64,000 bases of DNA from an uncultured Ruminococcus sp. (GCA_902790475.1 CADASG010000003.1:30284-94283); one strand, 5' to 3'; counted from the stretch's first letter, positions 55,952 through 64,000 are shown. Made by a program: numbers and translations. The notes: a model not told the origin generated them from the sequence alone.

Positions 55952-55980
55952 ATTATACTATACAGTTTTGTTTTTGTCAA
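55952..55980 (-). promoter_or_regulatory. infC operon promoter
   Basis: TTGACA (55975-55980), 17-base spacer and TATAAT (55952-55957), full consensus. The TGA stop of the TagF-like gene is part of the -35 box, so this promoter is fused to the end of the surface-polymer locus. Confidence 0.92.
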
Positions 55981-57779
55981 GTGTTATTTTCATTTTGATA
56001 CGGAATATCGTGCAGACTGTCCAGTATCAGCTTTGTAACACGCTCGGTCGATTTTCCGTCGCGGTAGTCGAAGAACATGTCCGCAAACGGAGCGATGCGC
56101 TCGGTACAGAAATCATTATTGTTTACAGCGTCGATAAGCTGATCAAGCGAATACACTATCTTGCCGGGGACATAAAGAATAAAATCAAAATAAAAGTCGC
56201 GCTGGTTGATATATTTTTCAAGGTCATATGCGTAGAAAATCATCGGAATGTCCAGCAGCGAAGCCTCGAACACAAGTGAAGAATAGTCGGTTATGATAAC
56301 GTCGGTCACAAACAGCAGGTCGTTAAGCTCGCTGTCCTCTGACAGGTCGATAACTCTGTCGGCAAATTCCTCGGGGATCGGCTGAACATCGTTTACAAAG
56401 GGATGATGCTTGATAATAATCATGTAATCATCGGGAATACGCCTGCAAACCTCTCCGACGTCAAACATTTCCGTCGGATAAAACGCCGTTTCTTTTACCA
56501 TGCCGCGGAAGGTAGGCGCAAACAGCACCACTCTTTTGCCCATAAATTCCGGGTGCTCCGCATAGAACTTTTCCCTTGCCTGCTGTTTGTAAGCTTCGTC
56601 AAAGAACACGTCTGTTCTGGGAATACCTGTCGCAACGACGTTCTCTGTGGCGATACCGAAGCCCTCGGAATGACACTTCTTGCAGTAGGATGAGCTGACG
56701 GTAACATAGTCGTAGCTTCTGTGGTTTCTGGTAGGCTGCGGAGAGCCCTTGGGCTTTGACAAACGAGTAAAGCCAAAGGTTTTAAATGCGCCGCAGGCGT
56801 GCCAGAGCTGGATCAATTTGGTTTCCTCACGCAAATCAATATAATGGATCTGCGGAGTGAATTCATCGAGAACTACAACTTTACTTGTGGCGCAGGATTT
56901 AGCGAAATCAATGATCTCTCCGAGCGTCATTTCGGTGATCGTATGGTCGTTTAAAATGAAATGGATATCCAGATCCTTGTTATCCTTAATTTTATCATAT
57001 ACAAATGCGAAGTTGCCCGTCAGATCGTCGCGTCTGAGCGAGATAAAGGTGATCTTGTTTTTCTTGATCCTAAAGAGCTTGCAAAAGCCGTAGATCCTTT
57101 TGAAGATATACCGTTTTGCGGTCCATAGAGAAACCTTGACTGTGGATACATTGGAAAAACGCCAGAAGGTATAGGCGAACAAACGCATGAAAAAGCTTTC
57201 ATCATTAAACTTGGCAGGCATTTTTTTAATACCCGTGCTCTTAACCAGCGATTCAATAAAGAACAGCGGTATCATGGCGATCGCGATAAAGTAGTAAATG
57301 ACCTTGAGAAGCTTAAAGAAAAACGTTACGATAAATCTGCTTACGGGATTATGCTTGATCGCACGCTTGTTGGGCATAAAGAGCATATGGTTGCCCTTTA
57401 CGATATATCTGAAGCATTTATTGTCGGAAAGCGCTTCTACAGGCGTTAGATCAACCTTTATCTTCTCCTCGTAATAATCGGCAAAGCTAAGGTTCAAAAA
57501 CATTTCAAACGGAAGATAATCTTCGCGCGTCTTCCAGAACAGCAGATCCAGGCGATAGGTATATCTGCCCGAAAAATAGCATTTGCCGTCAACATGTACA
57601 ACATTGGACAGCACAAAGGGGATTCGGCGATCCTCCTGACCGTTGTTGAAATGCATCACCAATTTAGGCTTGGAAACAAAATGCGAGTTAATTTTTTCGT
57701 CTTCGATTGTACCCATAATGGTGAGAATCATTTTGTTCTCTACAATCAAAAGCTCTTTTACCTCAAGCTGATATTTCAC
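55977..57779 (-). CDS. TagF/TarL-like polyol-phosphate transferase
   Basis: 600 residues. An N-terminal beta-rich region of about 150 residues is followed by a hydrophobic stretch near 155-185 and the CDP-glycerol glycerophosphotransferase (Glyphos_transf) domain from about 300, with IQLWHACGAFKTFG, FAPTFRG, IIKHHPFV and DVIITDYSSLVFEASLL. Such enzymes polymerise glycerol- or ribitol-phosphate teichoic acid chains or decorate other surface glycans. The adjacent polyol-phosphate genes favour a ribitol- or similar pentitol-phosphate donor; this is inference. GTG start after AGAGGTG. Confidence 0.83.
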   Translation of the reverse strand: MKYQLEVKELLIVENKMILTIMGTIEDEKINSHFVSKPKLVMHFNNGQEDRRIPFVLSNVVHVDGKCYFSGRYTYRLDLLFWKTREDYLPFEMFLNLSFADYYEEKIKVDLTPVEALSDNKCFRYIVKGNHMLFMPNKRAIKHNPVSRFIVTFFFKLLKVIYYFIAIAMIPLFFIESLVKSTGIKKMPAKFNDESFFMRLFAYTFWRFSNVSTVKVSLWTAKRYIFKRIYGFCKLFRIKKNKITFISLRRDDLTGNFAFVYDKIKDNKDLDIHFILNDHTITEMTLGEIIDFAKSCATSKVVVLDEFTPQIHYIDLREETKLIQLWHACGAFKTFGFTRLSKPKGSPQPTRNHRSYDYVTVSSSYCKKCHSEGFGIATENVVATGIPRTDVFFDEAYKQQAREKFYAEHPEFMGKRVVLFAPTFRGMVKETAFYPTEMFDVGEVCRRIPDDYMIIIKHHPFVNDVQPIPEEFADRVIDLSEDSELNDLLFVTDVIITDYSSLVFEASLLDIPMIFYAYDLEKYINQRDFYFDFILYVPGKIVYSLDQLIDAVNNNDFCTERIAPFADMFFDYRDGKSTERVTKLILDSLHDIPYQNENNT

Positions 57780-57821
57780 AAATACACCTCTGATAAAAAC
57801 AAAATCGATCTGTCGGCAGTC

Positions 57822-58487
57822 TTACTGTATCATAGCCGTCATTTTGGGTACGGATTCCTCAAGCTTAAGTCCTTTGCCGTAAATCGACGAAGAACCTGCG
57901 ACAAATATATCCGCGCCGCAGGCGCGCATACGAGCACACAAATCCCAGCTTACATGTCCGTCAACCTCTAAGATCAGCGCAGGATCTACGCTGTTGAGCA
58001 GTTTTCTGACGGCGCTGAGCTTTTCAAAGCTGCCGTCTACAAGCGGAGCTCCCGCAAATCCGGGGTACACCGTCATTACAACTACGCCGTCTACCTCGGT
58101 CAGGTAATCGTTCAGAACTTCCGGCTTGGTGTCGGGACTGATAGCAATAAACGGCGAAGCGCCTCTTTGTCTGATATTGTCGATCACCTCGTGCAGATTC
58201 TCACACGCCTCATAGTGAACTGACACGATATCACCCTGACCGATATCCATGCGGTCAAAATACTGCTCAGGCTCAAAAGCCATGATATGGATATCTCTTT
58301 TCATGTTTTTGAGAATGGATTTGACCGCCCTTACGATGGTCGTATCCAGAGTAAGGTTCGGCACAAATTTATTATCCATAAAATCAAGGTGAATATAAGA
58401 CACGCCGAGCGCGTCAAGGGTTTCTATGTCCGCCTGCAGATTCAAAGGATCGGCGCACATCAATGAGGGTGAAAGCATTCCTTTCAT
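57822..58487 (-). CDS. Pentulose/hexulose-phosphate 3-epimerase, Rpe family
   Basis: TIM-barrel epimerase of 221 residues. The metal and catalytic residues appear in SPSLMCADP, YIHLDFMDNKFVPNLT and the MTVYPGFAGAPLVDG, LEVDGHVSW blocks. The family includes ribulose-5-phosphate 3-epimerase and allulose-6-phosphate 3-epimerase. Its place inside a polyol-phosphate locus suggests it supplies ribulose 5-phosphate to the neighbouring dehydrogenase rather than serving as the housekeeping Rpe. Ribosome site AGAGG. Confidence 0.85.
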   Translation of the reverse strand: MKGMLSPSLMCADPLNLQADIETLDALGVSYIHLDFMDNKFVPNLTLDTTIVRAVKSILKNMKRDIHIMAFEPEQYFDRMDIGQGDIVSVHYEACENLHEVIDNIRQRGASPFIAISPDTKPEVLNDYLTEVDGVVVMTVYPGFAGAPLVDGSFEKLSAVRKLLNSVDPALILEVDGHVSWDLCARMRACGADIFVAGSSSIYGKGLKLEESVPKMTAMIQ

Positions 58488-58498
58488 ACAAATACCTC

Positions 58499-59548
58499 TT
58501 ATTTATTTACAACCAAAATTTTTGCGAAGAATTCGGTATTGTTTTTCATTATATCAAGCCCCTTATCCATATCGGCAAGGGAGAATTGATGGGTGATAAG
58601 CTTTTTAACGTCGATACTGCCGTTTGCCATCGCGCTGACCACCATGTGCCAGTCGCTCTTATGGGTATCGCTGTAGCCTGAATTCCATGTTCCGAAAACA
58701 GAAAGCTGTTTTCTCAAAATCTGCCAGTAGGTATTTTGAGGGAAGGTGAAATCGCCGTGAGGGTTGCCCACGAAGATGACCTTGCCTCCGCTTGCCGCGC
58801 TCTCCAGACAATTGCAGGCTGTTGCATTTACGCCGACAGCCTCGATCGCCACATCTGCGCCGATACCTCCTGTCATTTCTTTGACCCACTCAATGGGATC
58901 CTCATGAGAGGAATTGCAGTATTCGGTAAAGCCGAGACTCTCAACAAAGTCCCAGTTGTTCAAGTCTGTTCCCACCAGAAGCACACGCGCACCCCAAGCT
59001 CTCGCCCACTGAGCGATCAGCATTCCTATTGTGCCGGGGCCGTAGATCACTACGTTATCCCCCACCTCGATCCCGGCGCGTCTGAGCGCATGGATAGCCA
59101 CTGCGCAGGGCTCGGTCATTGCCGCTTCTTCAAAGGAAATGCAGTCGGGGATCGGAACAAGGTTCCATACGGGAACACGGACATATTCGGCAAAAGCGCC
59201 GTCGCTGCGCGAGCCGAGATAGTCGTAGCTCTTGCACATCTCATAGCTGCCGTCGTTGCAGTTTTCGCAGCTCTTACAGGGGATCAGCGGAAACACCGTG
59301 GCTCTCGTGCCGATAAGATGACTGTTTTTTTCATCGCCTACGGCTGCGACCTCTCCCGAAAACTCATGTCCGGGGATCGTGGGAAAATGATAGGTGCCGT
59401 TGACAAAAATACGGGGAATATCCGAGCCGCAGATGCCGCAAGCCTTCACTCTGAATAAAACCTCGTCGGGCTTTACCTCGGGGATCGGGTAATCACAGTA
59501 TTCCAAATCGCCCACAGCTCTTAAAACTCTCGCTTTCATGGTTTCCAT
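58499..59548 (-). CDS. Zinc-dependent MDR polyol-phosphate dehydrogenase
   Basis: Medium-chain dehydrogenase of 349 residues. Catalytic zinc ligands are Cys40 (CGICGSD) and His61-Glu62 (PGHEF). The structural zinc site has Cys91, Cys94, Cys97 and Cys105. NAD(P) fold at GPGTIGMLIAQWA. Related enzymes are galactitol-1-phosphate and ribitol-5-phosphate (TarJ) dehydrogenases. Next to a TarI-like cytidylyltransferase, the likely reaction is ribulose 5-phosphate to ribitol 5-phosphate; another sugar phosphate is possible. Two bases after the TarI-like gene. Confidence 0.82.
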   Translation of the reverse strand: METMKARVLRAVGDLEYCDYPIPEVKPDEVLFRVKACGICGSDIPRIFVNGTYHFPTIPGHEFSGEVAAVGDEKNSHLIGTRATVFPLIPCKSCENCNDGSYEMCKSYDYLGSRSDGAFAEYVRVPVWNLVPIPDCISFEEAAMTEPCAVAIHALRRAGIEVGDNVVIYGPGTIGMLIAQWARAWGARVLLVGTDLNNWDFVESLGFTEYCNSSHEDPIEWVKEMTGGIGADVAIEAVGVNATACNCLESAASGGKVIFVGNPHGDFTFPQNTYWQILRKQLSVFGTWNSGYSDTHKSDWHMVVSAMANGSIDVKKLITHQFSLADMDKGLDIMKNNTEFFAKILVVNK

Positions 59549-59549
59549 T

Positions 59550-60245
59550 TTACAATTCCCCTTTCAAAATAGTTTCAAAGGTCTCCAGATCTTCAATGGT
59601 AGTTATTTTAAGGTTTCTCTCGCTACCGTTTACCATTCGTATCTCCATGCCGTGACGGTAAGCTATCTCACTGCTGCCAGCCGTGGCGCCGATCTCTTCA
59701 TCGGAAACCTCGTTATGTATCTGATAGTATTTTTTGAATTTAAAGCTCTCGGGAGCCTGTCCCGCGAAAAGCTCGCTGCGCTTTAGGAGACGGTCGATTT
59801 TAGAACCGTCGGCGCTTTGATACACGGTATCCTTAACGGTTATCACAGGCATAGCTCCGTCATATTCGGTCGCGCCCCAAATACAATCGGAAATTATTTT
59901 ATCAGACACCAGCGGACGCGCCGCATCGTGTACGATAACGATATCGGTATCGGGCGCGTTTTCGGCGATACATTTTAAGCCGTTATATATGGAGTGCTGC
60001 CTGGTTTTACCTGCAGGCGCATAACCGCAGATTTTATCAACACCGTATTTTGCGGCGTATTCCTCAACAAAGCCTTGCCACTGCTCGCTGACGACCACAA
60101 CCATCTTATCTATTTGCATATGCTTTTGAAAAATATCAAAGCAGTAGGAAATAATGGGCTTATCCTGCACCATCAAAAACTGTTTGGGACGGTCAACGCC
60201 CATCCTGCTTCCTACTCCGCCGGCAAGTATTATCGCGGTATTCAT
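59550..60245 (-). CDS. tarI: TarI/IspD-like cytidylyltransferase
   Basis: 231 residues of the IspD/TarI nucleotidyltransferase fold. Start motif AIILAGGVGSRMGVDRPKQFL binds CTP; VHDAARPLVSD and VTVKDTVYQ follow. TarI makes CDP-ribitol from ribitol 5-phosphate; IspD makes CDP-methylerythritol. The dehydrogenase partner immediately downstream and the TagF-like enzyme favour TarI. Start at the ATG at 60245, six bases after GGAGG. Own promoter at 60300-60329. Confidence 0.8.
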   Translation of the reverse strand: MNTAIILAGGVGSRMGVDRPKQFLMVQDKPIISYCFDIFQKHMQIDKMVVVVSEQWQGFVEEYAAKYGVDKICGYAPAGKTRQHSIYNGLKCIAENAPDTDIVIVHDAARPLVSDKIISDCIWGATEYDGAMPVITVKDTVYQSADGSKIDRLLKRSELFAGQAPESFKFKKYYQIHNEVSDEEIGATAGSSEIAYRHGMEIRMVNGSERNLKITTIEDLETFETILKGEL

Positions 60246-60299
60246 ACACATCCTCCGTTATCAGTAAAACATATCATGCATTATATCTATATTCAATTA

Positions 60300-60329
60300 A
60301 TAATACCATATTTACGGTCTTGTTGTCAA
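60300..60329 (-). promoter_or_regulatory. Promoter for the tarI-like operon
   Basis: TTGACA (60324-60329), 18-base spacer and TATTAT (60300-60305) on the minus strand, in the 193-base gap between the SDR gene and the TarI-like gene. Nothing else recognisable lies in that gap apart from a small CCGA/TCGG stem after the SDR stop. Confidence 0.8.
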
Positions 60330-60438
60330 TATAACGCAAGTTATTGTGCATTGGGCAAAAACAACAAAGATAAAAGCTGTATTCAACAGGTTATTCGAGG
60401 AAACTCCGAACGAATCGGCATTATACACAAAAGTTATA

Positions 60439-61518
60439 TCATGTTTCCTCCAACACTGATACAGCTCTGCGGATTCCTTGCGTAAGATCTACGCAAGGCT
60501 TCCAGCCTATTGAGAGCAGCGCCGAGTTGTCCAGAATCTCGGGAACCGTTTGAATTGGAGAAAAAGCCCTCTCAGGCTCCTTTTCGTGCTCGGGATTCTC
60601 AAAGCGCAGATTAATATTGCGCTCGGGAAACGCTTTGCAGGCTGCTTTGGCAAAATCCCTGATCGTTACATCGGACTTCTCATTTGAGATATTATAAGGT
60701 GTTATATCCTCGCCGTTAAGCAAAATATGCAGCAGAGCGCTTACGGTGTCGGCAACGTAGCAAAACGAACGGTAGGCTGAACCGTCAGATTTCAAAAGGA
60801 TATCCTCTTTTTTCACAATATTTGCGATAAACTGCGCCCAAACACGGTCGTCGTCAAGTGAAGCCGCGCCGTAAATATACGCAGGCCGGGCGATTTTAAC
60901 GTGTAACCCGAACTCCCGGCAATAGCTTGCCGCCAGAGTTTCAGCCGCGCGTTTCCCCATAGCATAGCAGTTTTTATAAGATGTTATATCTATATATCCG
61001 CTGTCCGACTCTTTTATTTTTTCCTGACTGCCGTAAATCAAGCCGTAAACCTTGAGACTTGAAACGATCAGCGTCGATTTAGCGCCGCTTGCCTTGGCGT
61101 ATTCAAGCACGCTCGCAGTCCCCAAAAGGTTAGCGTTAATGGTTCCGACAGGGTCTGTTTCAAACTGTATATTGCTTGCCTGACTTGCCGCATTGATCAC
61201 ATAATCGGCTTTATCCGCGAGGATGGGCTGTGATACGTCCTGAACGCACAGGGAAATGTCATCGCGCAGCAGCAGCGAACCGAATTTATCGCGGGCTTTT
61301 GATTCATTCCTGACCAGCGCGATGACCCGAATGCCGTCGCCGTACAGATCATTGCGCAGCAAAAGTGAAGCGCACAAATAATAGCCGATAAATCCGCCCG
61401 CGCCTGTCACGGTCACTGTGCTTCCGCGCATCCTGCTCCAGCCGGGCTCAGTCTGCGCGATCGCGAGCAAATCAGTGTAAACGCTCTTTTTTACGCAATC
61501 CTCTACCCTATATTCCAT
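60439..61518 (-). CDS. Extended SDR nucleotide-sugar epimerase/dehydratase
   Basis: 359 residues of the extended short-chain dehydrogenase family. NAD-binding TVTGAGGFIGYYL is at about 33-45, VINAASQASN is a later dinucleotide motif, and the catalytic Ser and Tyr-x3-Lys appear in VSSLKVYG and YAMGKRAAE. Such enzymes convert nucleotide sugars, for instance dTDP-glucose dehydratases or UDP-glucuronate decarboxylases. It overlaps the upstream nucleotidyltransferase by 11 bases, so the two probably act in turn on one activated sugar or polyol. The substrate is not clear. Confidence 0.8.
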   Translation of the reverse strand: MEYRVEDCVKKSVYTDLLAIAQTEPGWSRMRGSTVTVTGAGGFIGYYLCASLLLRNDLYGDGIRVIALVRNESKARDKFGSLLLRDDISLCVQDVSQPILADKADYVINAASQASNIQFETDPVGTINANLLGTASVLEYAKASGAKSTLIVSSLKVYGLIYGSQEKIKESDSGYIDITSYKNCYAMGKRAAETLAASYCREFGLHVKIARPAYIYGAASLDDDRVWAQFIANIVKKEDILLKSDGSAYRSFCYVADTVSALLHILLNGEDITPYNISNEKSDVTIRDFAKAACKAFPERNINLRFENPEHEKEPERAFSPIQTVPEILDNSALLSIGWKPCVDLTQGIRRAVSVLEET

Positions 61519-62248
61519 ATTTCAATTCTTCCTTTGCGAATTTCTTGTAGTTTTCATAGTAAAACTGAGCGCGCAGTGTAATAAGATCCTCCGGGGTAGT
61601 TACCTTGATATTAAAACGCTCGCCTTTAAAGATATGAACAGGCTCGCCCAATTCAATAAAGAGCTCGCTTGAAGAAACCGGATTGAGTATCCCTCGCTTG
61701 TATGCTTCATCATGCGCCCACAGAATACGCTCCATAGTATATCCCTGCGGAGCCTGTGTAACATACATGGTGTTGCGGTCGTAGCTTTTTGCGCAGCTTT
61801 CTCCGTCGGTGCTGAACAAAAGAGAATCTATACTCGGTGTAACAGGCACCGCCGAGCGATACTTTTTTGTATGCTCGATGCAGTCTGTAATAAGCTTTTT
61901 GGACAGCATTGGACGCACTCCGTCGCAAATCAAAATCAAATCATCGGGGTTTTTAGAAAACTCCGATGTAGCGACAACTCCGTTGTGGATTGAACCAAAG
62001 CCGTTCTCACCTCCGGGAACGATCGCCTTGACCTTACGCACATGAAACTGTTCAATCAAGTCTATCAAATAATCTATCCAGTCTTCCTTGCAGGCGATCA
62101 CAATACCGTCTACCCACGGATGATTGGCAAAATGCTCCATCGTATGGATAATAATAGGCTTTCCGCCCACCTCCAAAAACTGTTTCGGAAGTTCGGAGGA
62201 CTGCATTCTGACGCCGCTTCCGCCGGCAAAGAGCATCGCAGTAATCAT
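61508..62248 (-). CDS. Second IspD/TarI-like nucleotidyltransferase
   Basis: 246 residues. The N-terminal MLFAGGSGVRMQSSELPKQF motif is the CTP-binding loop, with ICDGVRPMLSK replacing the usual HDAARP block and VTPSIDSLLF later. It is a clear paralog of the 59550 gene but differs in these active-site stretches, so a different alcohol phosphate is possible. First gene of its transcript, divergent from the CPBP protease. Confidence 0.8.
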   Translation of the reverse strand: MITAMLFAGGSGVRMQSSELPKQFLEVGGKPIIIHTMEHFANHPWVDGIVIACKEDWIDYLIDLIEQFHVRKVKAIVPGGENGFGSIHNGVVATSEFSKNPDDLILICDGVRPMLSKKLITDCIEHTKKYRSAVPVTPSIDSLLFSTDGESCAKSYDRNTMYVTQAPQGYTMERILWAHDEAYKRGILNPVSSSELFIELGEPVHIFKGERFNIKVTTPEDLITLRAQFYYENYKKFAKEELKYGI

Positions 62249-62285
62249 AATAATCTACGCTCCGTGTCATAATTATCTAATTCTA

Positions 62286-62314
62286 ACATTACCACCAATA
62301 AGATGTTTTGTCAA
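62286..62314 (-). promoter_or_regulatory. Promoter of the second nucleotidyltransferase operon
   Basis: TTGACA (62309-62314), 17-base spacer and TAATGT (62286-62291) on the minus strand. The -10 is poor. Its -35 is 28 bases from the oppositely directed -35 of the CPBP gene. Confidence 0.6.
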
Positions 62315-62342
62315 TTTACAGTCTTGTAATGCTTATTTTTTC

Positions 62343-62371
62343 TTGAAATCAGCGAATTATTATGGTATTAT
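62343..62371 (+). promoter_or_regulatory. Promoter of the CPBP protease gene
   Basis: TTGAAA (62343-62348), 17-base spacer and TATTAT (62366-62371), with a TATGG extended element before the -10, ending 18 bases before the ATG. Confidence 0.75.
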
Positions 62372-62389
62372 GAAGATGGTGATAGATTT

Positions 62390-63427
62390 ATGAATCCGAA
62401 TTTTTATTATGGTTACGCGCCGGTATATGATCCCGAGCGCGAACGTCTTTTTCAAAAAGCGCAGCAAAAAAAGCGAATGCGCTCTCTTTGCAGCAAGATG
62501 GGATTATTCGCGATCGTATACATGCTGAGCATGTATACTGTAATAATAATGCTGACGGTATTGGTTAAAATAGGGATAATTCCAAACAGCTCCGAAGTCG
62601 ATAATCTTATACAGATCGTTGATCCCGTTGCGTCATCTCTTATACCCACGCTGATTTTTATGGCGGTTATGAGAGATAAGGTAAGCAATGTATTGACCAA
62701 AACCGCTGTAAAACCCTCGAAGCTGATTTCCGTGGTAATGCTCGGTATGGGCGTCGCAATGATCGCAAATATCGCCGCAGGTATTTTTGACAACAATATT
62801 TCCCTGTTCCAGCTGCACAACTACGGCAATCCCGAAACAAAAAGCAGTGATTTGCCGACTTTTCTGATGAATATAGTTTCGGTAGCGCTCGTTCCCGCAT
62901 TTGCCGAGGAGCTTGCCTACAGAGGACTTGTGCTCAATCAGCTGCGCAAGTACGGTGATTCTATCGCGATCTTCGGCTCTGCGCTGCTGTTCGGCGCTAT
63001 GCACGGCAATACCACTCAAATAGTATTCGCGTTTATTTTAGGTTTGATTTTTGCCTATGCAGATGTAAAAACAAACTCCATCATCCCGTCGGTCATCATT
63101 CATTTCATCAACAATCTATACGCGGTCGTAACCGATGTTTTGATTTCAAACGACGTGTTGAGCGATCAGCAGAAAAACCTGTTTTATTTCGGCATAATGG
63201 CGGCATTCTGCGTCATCGCACTGCTTGCCGCGGTTTATTTAGCAAGAACCGACAAAGGCTTTTTCAATCTGAACGATAAAACCGAATACAGCAGTCTGTT
63301 GGAATTCAAGGATAAGCTTTCCGCGTTTTTCTTTAATCCCGGGGTTATCATCGCGCTCAGCCTGTTCTTCTCGGAAATGGTCGCAAACATGATACCGCCC
63401 GAGGTTTTCGGCGGCGCTGTATCTTAA
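62390..63427 (+). CDS. CPBP/CAAX-type intramembrane metalloprotease
   Basis: 345 residues with about eight membrane segments. The glutamate-type protease motifs are EELAYR (Glu173, Glu174, Arg178), LFGAMHGN (His205) and IIHFINN (His238, Asn241). The family includes CAAX prenyl proteases, bacteriocin-immunity proteins and regulators of membrane stress; targets in Firmicutes are mostly unknown. No bacteriocin gene is adjacent. Followed after 13 bases by tadA. Confidence 0.88.
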   Translation: MNPNFYYGYAPVYDPERERLFQKAQQKKRMRSLCSKMGLFAIVYMLSMYTVIIMLTVLVKIGIIPNSSEVDNLIQIVDPVASSLIPTLIFMAVMRDKVSNVLTKTAVKPSKLISVVMLGMGVAMIANIAAGIFDNNISLFQLHNYGNPETKSSDLPTFLMNIVSVALVPAFAEELAYRGLVLNQLRKYGDSIAIFGSALLFGAMHGNTTQIVFAFILGLIFAYADVKTNSIIPSVIIHFINNLYAVVTDVLISNDVLSDQQKNLFYFGIMAAFCVIALLAAVYLARTDKGFFNLNDKTEYSSLLEFKDKLSAFFFNPGVIIALSLFFSEMVANMIPPEVFGGAVS

Positions 63428-63440
63428 AGCAGGGTAAAAA

Positions 63441-63911
63441 ATGACGGAATATCAACGATCTTTCATGGAAGCGGCGCTTGCCGCCGCTCGCGAAGCCTTT
63501 GACGAAGGAGAAGTTCCTGTCGGAGCGGTGATAGTCAGGAACGGAGAAATCGTCTCCGTGGGGCGCAACAGGCGTGAAAAAGCCAAAAACGCCCTGCTCC
63601 ACGCCGAAACCGACGCGATACAAAACGCCTGTCGCGCACTGGGTGGCTGGCGGCTGTGGAACTGCGAGCTTTATGTCACCCTTGAGCCCTGCCCGATGTG
63701 TGCCGGAGCTGTGATCAATGCGCATATTCCCGTAGTTTACTACGGTGCGCGTGACTTAAAAAACGGCGCGTGCGGCACCGTTGCCAATCTTTTTGAAATG
63801 CCGTTCACCTTTCACCCGGAATGTTACGGCGGTTTTATGGAAGCAGAGTGTTCCGCGCTGTTAAAGGACTTTTTTAAACAACTGAGAAAACAACCTCGCC
63901 CTTTGACGTGA
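63441..63911 (+). CDS. tadA: tRNA-specific adenosine deaminase TadA
   Basis: Deaminates A34 to inosine in tRNA-Arg(ACG). 156 residues. Zinc ligands and catalytic Glu: HAE (His54, Glu56) and PCPMC (Cys84, Cys87). The substrate-binding FFKQLR end is normal. The last codons RPLT and the TGA stop run straight into the insertion-sequence end at 63909, so the stop is provided by the IS and the original stop may have been lost. Ribosome site is weak, coupled to the CPBP gene. Confidence 0.95.
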   Translation: MTEYQRSFMEAALAAAREAFDEGEVPVGAVIVRNGEIVSVGRNRREKAKNALLHAETDAIQNACRALGGWRLWNCELYVTLEPCPMCAGAVINAHIPVVYYGARDLKNGACGTVANLFEMPFTFHPECYGGFMEAECSALLKDFFKQLRKQPRPLT

Positions 63912-63938
63912 CCCCCGAAAGTTGGACTTAATACTAAC

Positions 63939-63968
63939 AAGCGTAGTAGTTTAGCGACTACTGCGCTT
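63939..63968. terminator. Hairpin near the IS end
   Basis: A 12-bp stem with one G-U (63939-63950, 63957-63968) and a six-base loop lies just beyond the transposase stop. It has a T run on the plus side (CTTTTG), so it may also stop transcription arriving from tadA. Confidence 0.6.
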
Positions 63969-63971
63969 TTG

Positions 63972-64000
63972 TTATGCAGCCAAAAGGTTGAGCCTATAGT
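63972..64000 (-). CDS. C-terminus of an IS3-type transposase, partial
   Basis: Only the last eight codons are in the window, reading YRLNLLAA then TAA. This matches the typical SPVxYRxxxLAA ending of IS150-group OrfB transposases. The start lies beyond the edge. Confidence 0.55.

Larger units (their letters stand above)
63909..64000 (-). mobile_element. End of an IS3-family insertion sequence, cut by the window edge
   Basis: The sequence from 63909 starts TGACCCCCGAAAGTTGGACT, which resembles the terminal inverted repeats of IS3-family (IS150-type) elements. The minus strand then carries a hairpin and the last codons of a transposase-like frame. The element continues beyond 64000, so the other end and target duplication cannot be checked. 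Confidence 0.7.

Overview
The window looks like chromosome from a Gram-positive anaerobe of the class Clostridia, most likely the Oscillospiraceae/Ruminococcaceae. This is inferred from gene content and order: tig-clpP-clpX-lon-ysxC, a divIVA/sepF/ylmH/ylmE division block, miaB-ymcA-mutS-mutL-miaA, plsX-rnc-smc-ftsY and infC-rpmI-rplT. Two type I signal peptidases, a TagF-like polymerase and a YunB-like sporulation protein fit too. No 16S rRNA or tRNA gene is present to settle the taxonomy. Nearly everything is on the minus strand. Only a small HTH regulator (3706-3927), a CPBP protease and tadA (62390-63911) lie on the plus strand.

Layout. 80-3288: Xer-type recombinase, GNAT acetyltransferase and gdhA, with unusual AT-rich palindromes between the first two. 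3706-5292: HTH regulator and lysA. 5299-11702: a protein quality-control block (tig, clpP, clpX, lon) ending in the GTPase ysxC. 11773-14199: thrC with a phosphoesterase, preceded by a long foldback leader. 14244-19573: rnhB/yraN/rbgA, rplS with an L19-type leader between two lepB paralogs, then rluD-lspA. 19645-33844: one long run from miaB to ileS joining tRNA modification, mismatch repair, an HlyD-like membrane protein and division genes. 33923-37587: yunB, an acidic zinc-ribbon protein, efp, an M24 peptidase, aroQ and rpsU (58 codons). 37716-54593: a dense co-oriented block (rlmB-like, dprA, topA, trmFO, plsX, rnc, a radical SAM gene, smc, ftsY, rdgB, yhbY, yqeK, rsfS, leuS). 54655-55980: infC-rpmI-rplT with its promoter and leader. 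55977-62314: a cell-surface polymer locus (TagF-like transferase, pentulose-phosphate epimerase, polyol-phosphate dehydrogenase, two nucleotidyltransferases, an SDR enzyme). 62343-64000: CPBP protease, tadA and the end of an IS3-type insertion sequence whose transposase runs off the edge.

The best leads for something unusual are these. A radical SAM gene downstream of rnc has its iron-sulfur motif upstream of every usual start codon, and an ATT codon is the best start. The thrC leader is a long stem whose imperfect positions are nearly all G-U pairs on the thrC strand. A TTCTA-N3-TAGAA-like motif recurs around the recombinase gene beside a 13-bp perfect inverted repeat. The surface-polymer locus carries two parallel nucleotidyltransferase/dehydrogenase pairs. 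I found no CRISPR array, prophage, restriction system or wholly new multi-gene system.
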